A stretch of 64,000 nt of DNA, from the NCBI GenBank assembly GCA_009733575.1, contig ML769578.1, forward strand, positions 62,001-126,000, in the 5' to 3' direction. The stretch comes from Gymnopus androsaceus JB14. Taxonomy: Eukaryota; Basidiomycota; Agaricomycetes; Agaricales; Omphalotaceae. The notes beneath the pieces are model-generated. The model worked only from the letters and a program-made list of their open reading frames with translations. It had not been told where the DNA came from and ran no database searches. This document shows, in pieces, positions 46,776 through 58,585 of the stretch (position 1 is the first letter of the stretch; the number at the start of each line of letters is the position of its first letter). A program made the translations under genes and the position numbers.

Positions 46776-46988
46776 ACACTTGCAGGAGTGTGTATTTTCG
46801 TCAAATAGTGTCGGTTGGTGGTCTTGCCTTGCATTCTTAGCTTTTCCACTGAGCTGAATAACTGCGTTCAATTGCGCATATCGAGCTATGTAAACGAACC
46901 TACACGTATTTTGTGGCCACGGCGCTTGAAAGATTTCCGATGACGTATATGAATTTACTTTACAGCTTTCCTCTTTCCTTCCACGACC

Positions 46989-47982
46989 ATGGCTGACCAG
47001 GCCGAACACGCGTTTATCAAAACCTTCGTCAACACTATATCCACACAGGCAGTGACCTACGACGACGAGTACCAACAGCCACCCGAAAACTCGTTGAAAA
47101 GAGTCCCTATTTTACCCATCGATGTGCCTTTACCGCCTGTGATAAAGGAACCTGCGGCGAGTTCGTCTTCTGGTACGCGTGTCTTCCAAGATTCAGTATT
47201 TCCAACTAATTTGTAATCACAAAGCTACACTAACTCTAACAATCAAATCCACCAAACCACCAATAACCTATACTCTCTCGGGAATTCACCCTACCGACAC
47301 AATCGCTGCTATCAAGCAACATCTTATTGCCACAAACCCTAATGCACCAGCACCAGATGTCCAGCGCTTACTTCTGAAAGGCAAAGCCTTGGCGGATAAT
47401 AAGCTGTTGAAAGAGTATACGGTCAAAGATGGGGATACGATCAATTTGATGGTGAAGCCTGGCGTGGAATGGAATCCTTCTGCACCGTCTGCGCCATCTA
47501 TCCAAACTCCACAGCCCTCCTCGTTACCCATCAGCTCGTCTACTGGCTCACTATCCGGTTCCGTTTCTGGCGGCGGGAAGAAACACAGTCACCAACGAAT
47601 CCCATCGGTCGTATTATCCCCATCTCCGTCCACGATGAGCTCAATGCCGATACAAAGACAAAGACGTCTTGTTGACACTCGATACGGATAACCTGGGGAG
47701 TGGCGGTGTCCCGAAAGAGACTTTGGGCTCGTATCATTTGACGATATCGAGCCCGCGTTTTGGGAGAGGATGATTGGGTTTTTGAGGTGAGTTGTATTGC
47801 AGTTTAGGTCTTGATGATCAGATAATAACGGTATTCGTTGTTGTAGGAGCGAGTTTACGCGCGAAGCAGACGCGCTTACTGCGTTTGAGGATTTCCTTGC
47901 TGCGAGTAAAGGGTCTTTGACGGCGAGTGATATTGCCAAGATTAGGGATCAGGTTGGAGTTGTTGGGATGGCCGGAACGTAG
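46989..47982 (+). CDS. Ubiquitin-like domain protein, Get5/Mdy2-like
   Basis: Likely the Get5 subunit of the Get4-Get5 complex, which passes tail-anchored proteins to the GET pathway. N-terminal segment MADQAEHAFIKTFVNTI and a Pro-rich run to VPLPP fit the Get4-binding part. After intron 47173-47224 comes a ubiquitin-like domain (LTIKSTKPPITYTL, DTIAAIKQHL, DVQRLLLKGKAL, VKDGDTINLMV), a Ser-rich linker, and a C-terminal region (FWERMIGFLR, FLAASKGSLTASDIAKIRD) ending GVVGMAGT. Three frame shifts are needed: near 47630-47640, near 47665 (DVLLTLDTDNLGSGG reads in the third frame) and near 47757 in a TTTT run. An intron follows at about 47788. The breaks in a gene of this kind argue for sequence indels. 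Confidence 0.8.
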
Positions 47983-48825
47983 AGTGGGTTTAATGTGTAG
48001 GTGGGGGCCTCATTGTTGAGGGCCAACTTCGGGATGTCGGAATGAACTCCATTGTATCGAAGCCTAGTTATCGCGGGTCTTTGGTAGAGGTTATTGTACA
48101 TTGTCTAGGCCAAAATCTGCTATTGCGAAGGCCACAATTGTTTAACGCTCTTTCTGATAGACTAATAAAGCTAGCCTTGGTCTGAAAGTGATGCAGAAAC
48201 TCAAGGTAGGTCCGTATACGTCGCGGAGTGAGAAGTATCTTGGTGTGACGATTTTACCCTTTCTTTCGCTGGAACGACTAATATCAAACAGTCGGCTCCG
48301 AGGATATCGATGGATTTTAGAAATTCGAAGTGAGGATTGCGTCTACGAGTTTAATCCGGTAACATTGTAGACTCGTGCAGTAGCTTCTGTGAGTTTTGAT
48401 GATTAGTCGATCAAAGCTTCAGAGAAATCACACGTGCAAAGTATTGTTCGAGTCTAGTACATTGTATCTTCAGGATCAGCATACAAGCCAGACTAAAAAA
48501 GAAGCAAGCACTCGAGTGAACGAGTCTCTCTAATTGAGTATTCTGAATGATCGAATTCTGGTGAGTACAGTATGCAGAAACTCTGTCAAGGTCTAGTCAA
48601 GATCCTGTACAGTTCAAGCAAGTTCTTGATCGGTGGACGCAGATCTGGACAGTGCTTACCGTACACATTTATCGACAAGCCTTCAGCAAGCACTTGATAA
48701 TGACCAAGCACGATAATGAGTTTGCTTCTGCCCGTTCTGCTAATTGTTAGTATTACCATGTACCATGTACCATCTCCCTGTAACAAAAAAGTAGATGCAT
48801 CTCAGAATGATTCATCAAGTGGAAA
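47983..48825. other. No gene recognised
   Basis: 3' flank of the Get5-like gene and spacer to tRNA-Val. Confidence 0.4.
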
Positions 48826-48924
48826 TGATTCGACCCAGGCTCGAACTGAGGACCTTCTGTGTAGCATGTAACAATCTGAGGTTGAATGTTAGACAGATGC
48901 GATAACCAACTACGCCATCGAACC
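48826..48924 (-). tRNA. tRNA-Val (anticodon AAC) with 25-nt intron
   Basis: The acceptor stem ggttcga / tcgaatc pairs (one G-T wobble) with discriminator A. D-arm gcgtagttggttatcgc, anticodon stem tctgt / acaga with loop ctAACac, T-arm with cagttcgagcctg. A 25-nt intron follows the base 3' of the anticodon. Mature length is 74 nt. Confidence 0.93.
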
Positions 48925-50178
48925 ATGCGTTCGGTAGTTTTGTGCGTAAGTAAGAGATATGCTCTTCATACCAGTTCACATCGAGGGAAGGAGAGAGACA
49001 GGGGACGAGGGGAAGAGCGCAAGTGGTAAGCGTATAAAGGAGGCATAAGAAAGAAGCTGAGAGGGACAGGTGTAGGGAGAAGCAGAAAAGGTATCAGATT
49101 CTAGCCCAAGATTCAACAAAATCGCATACCATTGACCATCTGAGATCCACCTTGTAGTCCGCGCGCGTTTACGATGCGAGTTTCGATGATCCCGAATGGT
49201 TTAGGCCATCCGAGTTCCTAGACTCCTGCCTAACGCTAAGGCACATAGCACCGGAGGATGTATGGGAGAGAGGCTAGAGCATTGAGCGAACCTGTACCCT
49301 TTTGGTTCTTCATCAGCGCCAAGACTACAAGTGTCCAAAAGAGTGGAAGAATGATGACAAGCCAATGGCTTGTACGGTGGATGAAATTTTCGCGACCGCT
49401 CACTTTCGTGATAATTTAGACACGATGCAAAGCAAAAGGAGGGGTTGAATCCGCGCCAGAGTTAATACATGATACATCCATCCAAACAGCTTGAGCTCCC
49501 ATTCGAGAGCATTGATGTATAACCGGGTTCGTCAAACGGAAACACAAAAACTATCTTATCCTAGGGGATTCATTTTAGGCAACGTGTGCTTGATAGTCGT
49601 ATTAACCCAGGAATCTTGTGCGGCGTACGAGACACCGTAAGTTCGAAGTAAATTGAATCAGGCGCGGAGGTTATAGAGTGCATCTCGGACTTGATGTTTT
49701 TACCGAGTCCGCAAGTCCGCTCCTCCCAAAATGGTCTCGTCATCGATTATGAGCTTGAACGGGTACTGTCGTCCCGCTGGGCTAGTATTAGTTGGAAGAC
49801 TCATGGAATGCTGTTCAGAATCAGAACACGACCAACCAAATGAGCGTTGCTGATTTAGATTTTCGATCATGAGCTGGAGGAGAAGGAGCAATCGCTGGCG
49901 CTAGTAGGAAACATTAACCGCAACGCAGTTCTTCTATTACTTTGGTGTGCAAGAGCTTGTCTGCAAGAGCTGAATCTTCAATCAGCAATGGATTTATACC
50001 TCAATCTATAAATCTATGAACCATTTACGGCGAGATCAACGACTCAAGCGTTATCAATTTATACCTGGGCATCTACTAATCTAGCTCCAAAAACCAAGAG
50101 CATTCGTCCAAGACCTTTGCCCAATTACCCAATTTCATCGTAGGAACACTCAATCAAATTGCACTTGTAAGGAAATAT
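48925..50178. other. No gene recognised
   Basis: Purine-rich stretch near 48980-49080 and otherwise undistinguished sequence. A 63-codon minus frame at 49700-49891 has no motif. Confidence 0.4.
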
Positions 50179-52231
50179 TTACCTTGAGACTCGAGAAGTG
50201 TTCGAATCCGAGCTAGACACAGATAAGGCGCTAGACCATCCTTTATGGTGCCAGATATCCTCAACATAGGTCGGAAAGGAGTCGGGAGGTAAATCGGATC
50301 GAGACGCGAGAATGCGTTTCGCTTCTAGCCAAGTAGATCCACCTGTACGAAGCGACCGAGCATCGATGCCTAATAAAACAATGTACTGATCCACAAACTT
50401 TGCAAAGCTTGCAAACCGACTCGACGACACCAAGTCGATTGCAAAATGGTGGAACATGTAGTGGACGATTCGGGTTAGCGAGCCCGCCGTTTCGGATACT
50501 CTGGTACGAAGAAGATCTGCTTGTGTGGGGCGCTCAATCCAGTCCTCAAAGTCATCGAGGACGAAGAAAGCTTGCTTCTGTAGGGCTGATGAGGATGGAG
50601 GCCAGCAATTTCCGAAAATATCCAAGAGTGGGAACACGTCATCTACACACGCTCGATCGGTGGAGAGGTGGTTCCGAATGGACGCAATGATTTGGCCCCA
50701 GAGCTCTAGATATATGATTAGCCCGAGTTCAAACGACCAAAAATATAGATTACCTTCACCCAAATCAGGGCCTGCGATTGCAGCCACATTACTCAACAGT
50801 CTGGATGCACAGGCTGAAGTTCCAGTAGAAGCAATAGGGTTGTTGAGCTGACGGAGTGACAGCTCTACCGCAAACCTCCGTATAGCAAAATCCGACTCAT
50901 CCCAAGGGTGGGATTCCAGAAAGTTGAGATTCAGAGAATCGCGGGACTCCCGAATCCTCATCGATCACATACGCAAGTTCCTGCGTTGAGCAGCTCTGCA
51001 GACAGTGGAAGATATGTCTTGTCATCGCAATGCTGTCGCCAAAATTTACCTACAACCCATCGCAGTCCACGCTGAAAAAATGGCGTACTAGCATCTTCAA
51101 GATCCAAGTAACACATTGTGTGTAAAATGTGGAGGTCAAAAGACACCCAATCTGAATAATGGGGCATAGAAAGTCTGTTTCTGGAGGCGAGGGAGCTAAT
51201 GTTAAGGACGAGCCTGTGAAACAACCACGACTGAGGTGACTTGTACGGACAAGGAAATACTGTATCAGTTTCTTGTCTTTGCTTCATCAAAATATAACAT
51301 GATGGTAAGACCGAGGTCGCCACGACAATAAACATACTCAGTCCAACAACTGCGGTGACCAGCCCAGCTACTACTGGATTTAAACTCCAGAGGAGGTCGA
51401 GCATGCCTGCAAAGAAAAGGACCAGTGCGAGTTGTAAAAGCAAAGGAAGGGCGCTGAGAATTTCTGGGACGCCCCATTTTTGTAAGCTCTCATAACGCAT
51501 TTGACGGAGCTCGAGAGTTAGGTGACGACCTGCGGAGGCTTCTTTCTGGTATTCACGAAGCCATTGTTTGCAGAGAATACCGACGAGCACCGTGGCGAGG
51601 CTGATGGTTAGACTGAGGAACCAAAACACGTTGATACGGATGGACGCAGGTGCCGGCGTAAATGCTGATACTGCCGGTGCGGGAGATGTTGATCCATTGA
51701 GGCGTTCAGAGATATACACGAGCTGCGCAAAAATAGCACTGTCTGTATCTTGCTGAAGCCATTGGTAAGATTCGGTAGCAAAAGCGGTAACTGTCGCGGA
51801 GAAAAGGCCAGCCTAAGTGGGGATAGTCAGAGCTGAGCCACGTATCATAGTGGCGATCACTGGGACGCACAAAAACAAGAAGAGTGTCGATATCCTCTCT
51901 CCATCCTTTGCATTTTTCGTCATCATACGTTCTGACAGATTTGAGGCATTCCGTCCAAGGATCTCCTGTATTGGGAGGCGCGCAACGATAGGGTTGATCT
52001 TCTCTCCATAACAGTGGCTATGGCAATAAGATAAGTTGGATATCAGGGAACCTGCCGAGCCTTACTGATTCTCCCGTCAAGTCTGCCGCAGATGCATCTC
52101 CAGATTCTTGGTCATCTGAGGGTGCGGCTCCCTTGAAATCTGGTCAATAATCAAGCCTTTCGAGTAAAGAAGACATTTACCGAGCTCATATTTTCAATAT
52201 TTTTTGTCGCTCCGAGTTCCAAGGTCGACAT
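50179..52231 (-). CDS. DUF6535-domain membrane protein, copy 2
   Basis: Close paralogue of 25096-27164 in opposite orientation. Exons start MSTLELGATKNIENM, then DFKGAAPSDDQESG, PLLWREDQPYRCAPP onward, and AGLFSATVTAFATESYQW, with the same intron positions. Its intron-1 acceptor (GACCAG) is intact, unlike copy 1. Same four membrane segments. The C-terminal half is in frame where copy 1 breaks (VLDDFEDWIERPTQADLL), ending NTSRVSR. It has its own shifts: an extra T near 51050 (KFWRQ where copy 1 reads TFGDS), then a compensating change near 50955 before RDSLNLNFLES. An intron analogous to copy 1 lies near 50760-50710 (GEG to LELWGQII). Function unknown. Confidence 0.82.
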
Positions 52232-52489
52232 GACAGTGGTTGAACAGCCTTGTATCGTGGCGACCGAAGAAGCTCTGTGGGAGTATATGCCTATTCGGAA
52301 TGCGCACTGGACGCGTTCACTGTCGCGAGAGACGGGGCTCTTGGTTCATGCTTGAGGCTAGTATTATATACGTGCAAATCCCGGGGTTCATCGTATTGTG
52401 TTCGGTAAAAACTAGTGGATGAAGTAAAAAGCAAAGCTGAGGCGCTTATTCAATTTAATTTAGCGCCAGACGCTAAAGTCTTCTTTCCG

Positions 52490-53938
52490 ATGCTACTACC
52501 AGAAGAGCTTCTTCATGTTGTAGTCGGATGGATCGCGTCTGATACTCTCTTCATTGAACGCCAACTACCCGATCTCTACTGGAAATATGCAGCGGCCAAG
52601 CTACTTCCACTATCGGTGGTTAATCGGCAACTGCGAAGAATCTGCTTACCATTCCTTTTTGCTCATGTCGAGATAAAAGACGAAAAAGACGTGGAAAGAC
52701 TCAACGATTGGTGTTTTTTTCATCAGACCTTTGCCATGTCTATCAGGTAAGTAGACAGAGAGACCATGTATTTCGTCAACCATGAGCTGGCTCATACACT
52801 GCGCAGGTCACTCAACGTCCGCCGATCTAAACAAAAGCCGAATAATATCGAGGACATTGATAGTGATATGTTCAGCCAGCTGCTCCATCATCTGAGCCTC
52901 TCTCAGATCAAAATTTATCCCAGTGTGGCCTTGCTCAGCGTCAAAAATTGCCACCCCGTCCCAACTGTCATCGTTGCATCCTTCGGTACTCAGTTTGACG
53001 AATCGGACATATCCAACATCGTTGTTGACTGGGCCAAGACTTATAATGTTGAAACCCTTGATGAATATCTCGCACACGGTTTACAAGTGAGGTCTGTACA
53101 AGTGGATTGCAAGTGGAAGTATTTGAAGATCCAGGAAAACTTTTTGGAGATCGGAAAATCCATGGCCTTCGCGAAATGACGCTCTCCTGGAATGTACAGG
53201 ATACTCTGTCGCTGTTATGGCTTTCCGAATTCGCGCGCAGACACCCACTGTTGAAGAAAATCATTTTTGACATTGTTTTCGATTGTCCTGTCCCTTTCGT
53301 GGATTTATTCATTGAAAAGGCCCGTGGAGAGGGACTAAATAATACTATAGTAATTCGGAGCGTCGCGGTTACTCGAGCCGCCCACACTACGGCCCTAGGA
53401 CCGTTTACCGAATGGTACGTCTGGGATGCATTTATGCATCTCAGAGTGGATGACAGACAAGCTTTGGTCTCTCCTGCATGCGTGCTTCCCTGGAATCTTC
53501 GCCTTGACTCTTGAACTTGATCCTGGATCCTCTGTCCTTATGTATGTTGCTCAGTGCTCTCTTGCCAGACTTTTCAGATTAACAAAAATTTAGGATGAAT
53601 TTGTTCACTCACTAGGTCGCATCTCTTCACTTCAAGTAGTGACCTTTATGGGTCCGCTACTCAACCTTTTGCACATGGGAAACGACTCTAGTTCTGTTGA
53701 ACTAGAAGCTGCTTTGATCCAGTACACATCTCGCATTGCGCGTCAGATTCCTAGCATTGAGGCATTCTACGTCGATAACCTTGAGGGAGAGTCATGGACT
53801 CTCAGTGGATGGCTCAATGTGCGAGTGGAATCATGCAGTGTCGACGGACGTCACACTGTAGGGCCCCTCTGGCACTATGATGCCTGGTGCAAAGGAGCTG
53901 AATATCCAAAATATTGCAGTAAGACCTTCCGTGTTTGA
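52490..53938 (+). CDS. F-box/LRR-like protein of agaricomycete type
   Basis: Resembles the large, fast-evolving F-box-like families of mushrooms. MLLPEELLHVVVGWIASDTL fits an F-box start (LPxELL), then LLPLSVVNRQLRRICLPFLF, typical of these proteins, then leucine-spaced segments (LSLSQIKIYP, LREMTLSWN, HPLLKKIIFD). Introns at about 52747-52806 and 53541-53594. Frame shifts are needed near 53112 (VFEDPGKLFGDRKIHGLRE lies one frame over) and near 53485 (IFALTLELDPGSSVL). The last exon (SLQVVTFMGPLLNLL) runs to FRV at 53938. ATG 52490 is the first good start; an exon further left is possible, since 52230 opens a plausible frame divergent from DUF6535 copy 2. SCF-type function is inference. Confidence 0.65.
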
Positions 53939-54179
53939 GATTTCATTATCGGTATTAATGGTATGTAATTGTGGTGTATGCGGTTACAGGTTCTGATATA
54001 TTTGTTTTGTCATAGCAGAAGCAAGCTTGTAGGTTTTTTGTTCGCAAAATGCGTTTGGGAACTGATTATGGGTAGGCGATCTTGGGGCTTATCAATTTAT
54101 GATAGACTCTCATTAGTTTCAGAACAACAGACATGCATACCAGACGTTTGCAATTTCATCCAAGTTGTGATTAGACACC

Positions 54180-54214
54180 TTAGACAGATGCGATAACCGA
54201 CTACGCTATCTACC
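54180..54214 (-). repeat. tRNA-Val 5'-half fragment
   Basis: Minus-strand reading gcgtagtcggttatcgcatc then tgtctaa matches the 5' half of the tRNA-Val at 48826-48924 with one D-loop change, but the acceptor strand differs and no 3' half follows. Confidence 0.7.
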
Positions 54215-54837
54215 TGATGTGGATATATATTTGAGTAGGAAATCCGCTCTCAGCCATCCACAGTGACTCGCGGGAAGGCACAAGAGTTACTTGTAGAGGA
54301 AGAGAACACAGGTGGTGAGAGTTGAGTGTAACGCGGGCAACGGAGGGAAGTTTTGTTAGCTGGATCGACAAGCCAGAACGAGCGCTGCCTTCTACGATCC
54401 GATTCAGATTCAAATATGGACGTGGATTACCAATATTTTGTTTCCGTTCTCGATGGTACTTATTTACTGAATCTGCGTGCGCAATAAGTGTGTGGAGTTG
54501 GTCAGACTGTCAAACCTAGGGATAAGGAGAAGTAGGAAGGAGGACGGAGGTCTAATTTCCTTGCAAGACCTTGTCCCGCTATATACAAGAGTCAACCTTG
54601 AATTAGAATTAGATTCTAATATCGAACAACAACTATCAACGGTAATAATAAAGAAATATAATACAATGCTGTGGCGTAATATGTAGTACAATGAAGGGGG
54701 TACATAGGTAGATTTGCGCGTTAACGTTCGTAAGATGTGGATAAGGATGAATCTCCTTCCTTCCTTGCTTTGTCCAACATCGATGGTATCATCTCTTGGC
54801 CAAGAGATTAATGGGTAGGGTATATGGTCGACAAACT
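54215..54837. other. No gene recognised
   Basis: Short motifless open frames only. Confidence 0.4.
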
Positions 54838-55338
54838 TCAGCCATGACGACCGAGGCCACGAGCAGACCTGCTAACATTCTTAGCTTCGGCTTGCTTGAG
54901 CCTAGCACGGTGGGCACTAAAGAAAAGGAAATATCGTTAGATACCGGCGTTATAGAGTATAATTGAAAGAACCATCACTCACTCATCCTCAGCCTCTTTC
55001 TCCAAAAACTTGACATGATCCCTGGCCTCCTTTACACTCGCCCTAGCTTGCTGCAAAGCTCTGTCGGCCGATTTTTCAAACTCCTCAGCCTCAGCGACCT
55101 TTTGACGAGCAGACATGATCGTCGGGTCGTTGTGAGGGAAGCCGTTGCGGTTACCGAAGAAGCCACGGCTACGGGTGCTGCCAGCAACAGAGTCCGAGTC
55201 GGAGCTACGGCTGGTGTGGAAGGATTTGTTTGAGCGGTCGGGTGAGGCTGAGCGGTTACCGCGACCGAAGAGCGTTCCCTTGCGGGTGGGAGTGGGCTCG
55301 GGGGGTGGAGGAGATGCTTCGCGTTTGAACAGAGGCAT
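54838..55338 (-). CDS. Small Ser-rich coiled-coil protein, conserved hypothetical
   Basis: About 143 residues. MPLFKREASPPPPEPTPTRK opens a basic, Pro/Ser-rich N-terminus with repeated SRSSDSDS-like stretches, followed by a heptad-patterned charged helix (SARQKVAEAEEFEKSADRAL onward to FLEKEAED), likely a coiled coil. One intron (about 54980-54919) joins EAED to AHRARLKQAEAK; the C-terminus ends ARGLGRHG. No signal peptide or membrane segment. No named family recognised; the structure suggests a small cytosolic scaffold or membrane-associated helix protein, which is inference. Confidence 0.75.
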
Positions 55339-56501
55339 GGTGGTAAAACAAAAGAAGATTTGGGGCGATTGGATTTTGTTGTGGGTTGGCTTGTACTCGG
55401 TTCTCAGAGTCCTTGCAGCTTTTGAACTCTTTTCGAAAGCCTCAACGTCATTGTGCGGGATGGATTCGTAACGTCATAGCGCCAATAGCGCCACGCTGCA
55501 AACACCACAGAATTAGAATAACTTACACGATGGAGCTGGAACTGGCAATAGCTGTAAGGCACTATTCAAGCGCGTTATGAAGTCATGGATAGGAGCAGAA
55601 GCGTAAGTGGCGCCGGCGCCTATTCTTAAGTAAGTAGTATTGCACGGTAGGGACGCGGGCATGAAGGGAACGCAAGTTATGAGTTATGAGCGTACATTAA
55701 GAAGCGTAGAATGAGTAGGAGGGAAGTCTAGGGAGAGAGGTGACAAATAGCGACAATCAACTTTACCACCGGTTCAGCCCATTCTCGTCCTCACTGACAC
55801 CAAACTTAAGCCCTGTCAAAGTGATATGGATTCAGGGAAACGTTCTGAAGATCTAATGCTAGTCAGGACTATCAGTAAATCGGGGGTTTGTCAACATTCA
55901 ATGGACAATGACTATATGGAAACCAACAAGGACCTTGACAATGGTGTACATTTTTTAAAATTTCATGTAAATTCAATTATTCATTTGACATCTGTGTTGT
56001 TAGATCCAAGTTGAAGCTTCTCCCTCTCCCAAGGGCACAAAGAAGTTCAAAACTCTGTTTCACCCTCCAAGGTCAAGGCTGGTTTATTCAATGCCACATC
56101 TCCCAGCTGTGCCAATGCATCTATTCCATCAGCAGTTTCACAAAAGTATGAGTGCTATCATCTATGGGGTGTATGGGTGGTATAAAACTTAAACATCCAT
56201 ACTCACCCATAGCAAACTTCCATACTCTTGAGAAATTTCCCATACATGTGTATGGAGGCCTGGAATTGTATGCAATGCTATCATAGAATGTTCTAGCATA
56301 CTTAAGGGTACAATCTACTAATATATATTCTTGTACAATCTTTCAAATTCAATTATATCTTGGAGAAGTTTCCAGCACTCATACAATGCACTTCTTGTCC
56401 TTTCATGCATCGAACTGAGATCTGGTGCATCACAGGTCATGTCCGACTAAGTCTATCCATAGTAAATACTTCATGATTGTAAATTATTGAGTAGGGAGGT
56501 A
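55339..56501. other. No gene recognised; repeat-like sequence
   Basis: From about 55830 the sequence is AT-rich, with short inverted bits around 56150-56260 (cccatac / gtatggg) that look like old transposon debris. Confidence 0.4.
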
Positions 56502-57123
56502 CTGTATAGTTTCGACCATAAGTCCGGTGGGTGTTATGTGTTATGGCTGAACTTCAATTTTTTTCAAGTTCGGTCCCTAAATCAAGTGTTACGCATTCAA
56601 AAATTTGACATCTTTACAGTCATTCTGAGAAATTTTTTGGAACTTGCATTACTTTTTGGGAAAATTTGGGGTTCAACTGGCATTGTTATACATTATGATC
56701 CTTAATTTTGCCTAGTTCGGAACCCCACCATTACTGCATCAGGAAAAATGGTCTGGGCCCAGGATGACCCCAGGTTACTTAGGCAGCCTAGGCCACCTAG
56801 GAATAATGCAAAAACTTTGGACACCTCAGGCATCCTAGGCATCCTAGGCCTCCTAAGCCTCCTAAGCCTCCTAGGCATTCTGGGGGCCATCCTGGGCCAT
56901 CCTGAGCTGTCCTGAGGCAACCTGGGGCAACCTGAGGTAACCTGAGGATACTCTCAGAATTCCTAGGAGGCTTAGGAGGCCTAGGAGGCCTAGGATACTT
57001 GAGGTGTCCAAAGTTTTTGCATTATTCCTAGGTGGCCTAGGATGCCTAAGTGACCTGGGGTCATCCTGAGCCCAGACCATTTTTCCTGATGTGTTATGCA
57101 AACTTATGGTCAAAACTATACAG
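56502..57123. mobile_element. 622-bp Tc1/mariner-like MITE with TA flanks and long internal fold-back
   Basis: Terminal inverted repeats ctgtatagtttcgaccataa (left) and ttatggtcaaaactatacag (right), flanked by TA on both sides (56500-56501 and 57124-57125), the Tc1/mariner target signature. No transposase. Inside, arms 56737-56879 and 56955-57093 are inverted copies of about 140 bp (shared catcaggaaaaatggtctgg, then runs of cctagg/cctaag units) around a spacer of about 75 bp. Confidence 0.82.
56737..57093. repeat. Long inverted repeat with cctagg/cctaag core inside the MITE
   Basis: Both arms contain caaaaactttggacacctca and serial 9-bp units of the cctaggcat / cctaagcct type. It could form a long hairpin. 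Confidence 0.85.
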
Positions 57124-57406
57124 TATTGCAACAGCCAGTGGTGCAGTCCATGCATGGCTGTGAGGAAATTTGGAATCCCAAGGTCATTTCAATCTCCAAA
57201 AGTTCAAACTCCGCAGCTATATATTTGCACGTGCATTGCAACCTATTCACTCTTTTCTTTCACTTTTTTTTATCATGACTCCCTGTTTGCTACCACTTGC
57301 AAACTTGACTTAGAGTTTTCAAAATGTGTGTCGCCTGTTCAATCTCTTATTGCCTCTCAATTAATGTGTCTTTTCTATGTTTTACCAGAATGATGAGACT
57401 TGAAGG

Positions 57407-57796
57407 TAGTGTTCCGATAACGTGACTTCAAATGACGGCGCGCTGCCGCCGAGCCATTTGAAGTCACGCCGTAAGCCATTAATGACGTGTCTGCCGGAAT
57501 GACGTGAAGTTTGGTGTCAAGCGGCCTCACGCCGTGGCCTCGAATACCTGAGGTACACCTATTTGGGTACATGGTTACCGGCAGAAAGGCCGATTGAGTT
57601 GACCGGGAATCTAGACCTATTTCCCGACAGACCTTCATTGAGTTCTGGCTACCCAAATTTAGCAAAAGTAATGGCGCGCGGCACAAGTCAAACTTCAAGC
57701 CGCGTCAGTTACTAAATACGGCAAGCCGCACCAGTTTCACGTCACGCTGATCCAAGTCACGCCGCCGCCACGCCAAGCCGCGTCATCGGAACACTA
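57407..57796. mobile_element. 390-bp hAT-like MITE with 8-bp target duplication
   Basis: Ends are tagtgttccgataacgtgac and the reverse complement of tagtgttccgatgacgcggc (17 of 20 matching), with the first 12 bp perfectly inverted. An 8-bp duplication CTTGAAGG lies directly outside both ends (57399-57406 and 57797-57804), as expected for hAT transposition. No coding capacity; GC-rich interior with several small hairpins. Confidence 0.9.
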
Positions 57797-58585
57797 CTTG
57801 AAGGGGTCCATGAGTTTGGGGGTTTTCTAAACCGGTGCATAAGTGTCTGGCCTTCTTTCCTAAACTCAACATAAACTCTGCTCATTTAATTGGAAATCCA
57901 ACCAAAAGCCATTTTTATCACTTCTGCAGTTAGTAACTGTATTCTGAGACAGTAATTCTCCAAATTTGGCGATGACACCAATTTTCTCAAGGTTTAACTG
58001 CCCTCAAACTGCCCCAAAGCACTTTCCAATGGCTGGTCCAGCAATGATCAATAGACAGTAGATGTATTTATTGATCAACCTTCACCCAGTTTTGTGGTTG
58101 ATGAGAAGGGTCAGAAGACACTGCCATTGATCATGCTTCCGCTTTACCCAAGTATGTTTGCATCTCACCATCTACTTTCCAGGATGCATAACCATCCATA
58201 TTCCGCAGCTGGCACACTGCACTGCTTGCCCAGCTATCCACTCCACGTGGATGTCAATTTCGGATTGGATGTGTTGGCATTGACAAGGCAAGGGATGGAC
58301 TGGCGCATATTTAAGGTGACTTTTCTTCTTCATTTTTGGTTTGTTTCCTAATAATCAGTTTGGTTAATATTCATATTCAGCCCAAACCTCTGAAGCAGCT
58401 AGAACAAACCTGTTGTTAGTCACAATGTGAGTGCAAATTCTTCTTGCTGCCCTACTGTTTCATGTGCTAATGATTTTACTTTTTGCAGCTCTATTTTTCT
58501 GGCAGGTATTGTTCCTTGTGAGTACTTGGATGGTGCAACAGATAGTTTTCTTTGTCAATATTACATGAGATGGCATAGCGTACTG
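57797..58585. other. No gene recognised
   Basis: AT-rich, motifless; likely older repeat debris between the MITE and the retrotransposon. Confidence 0.4.
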
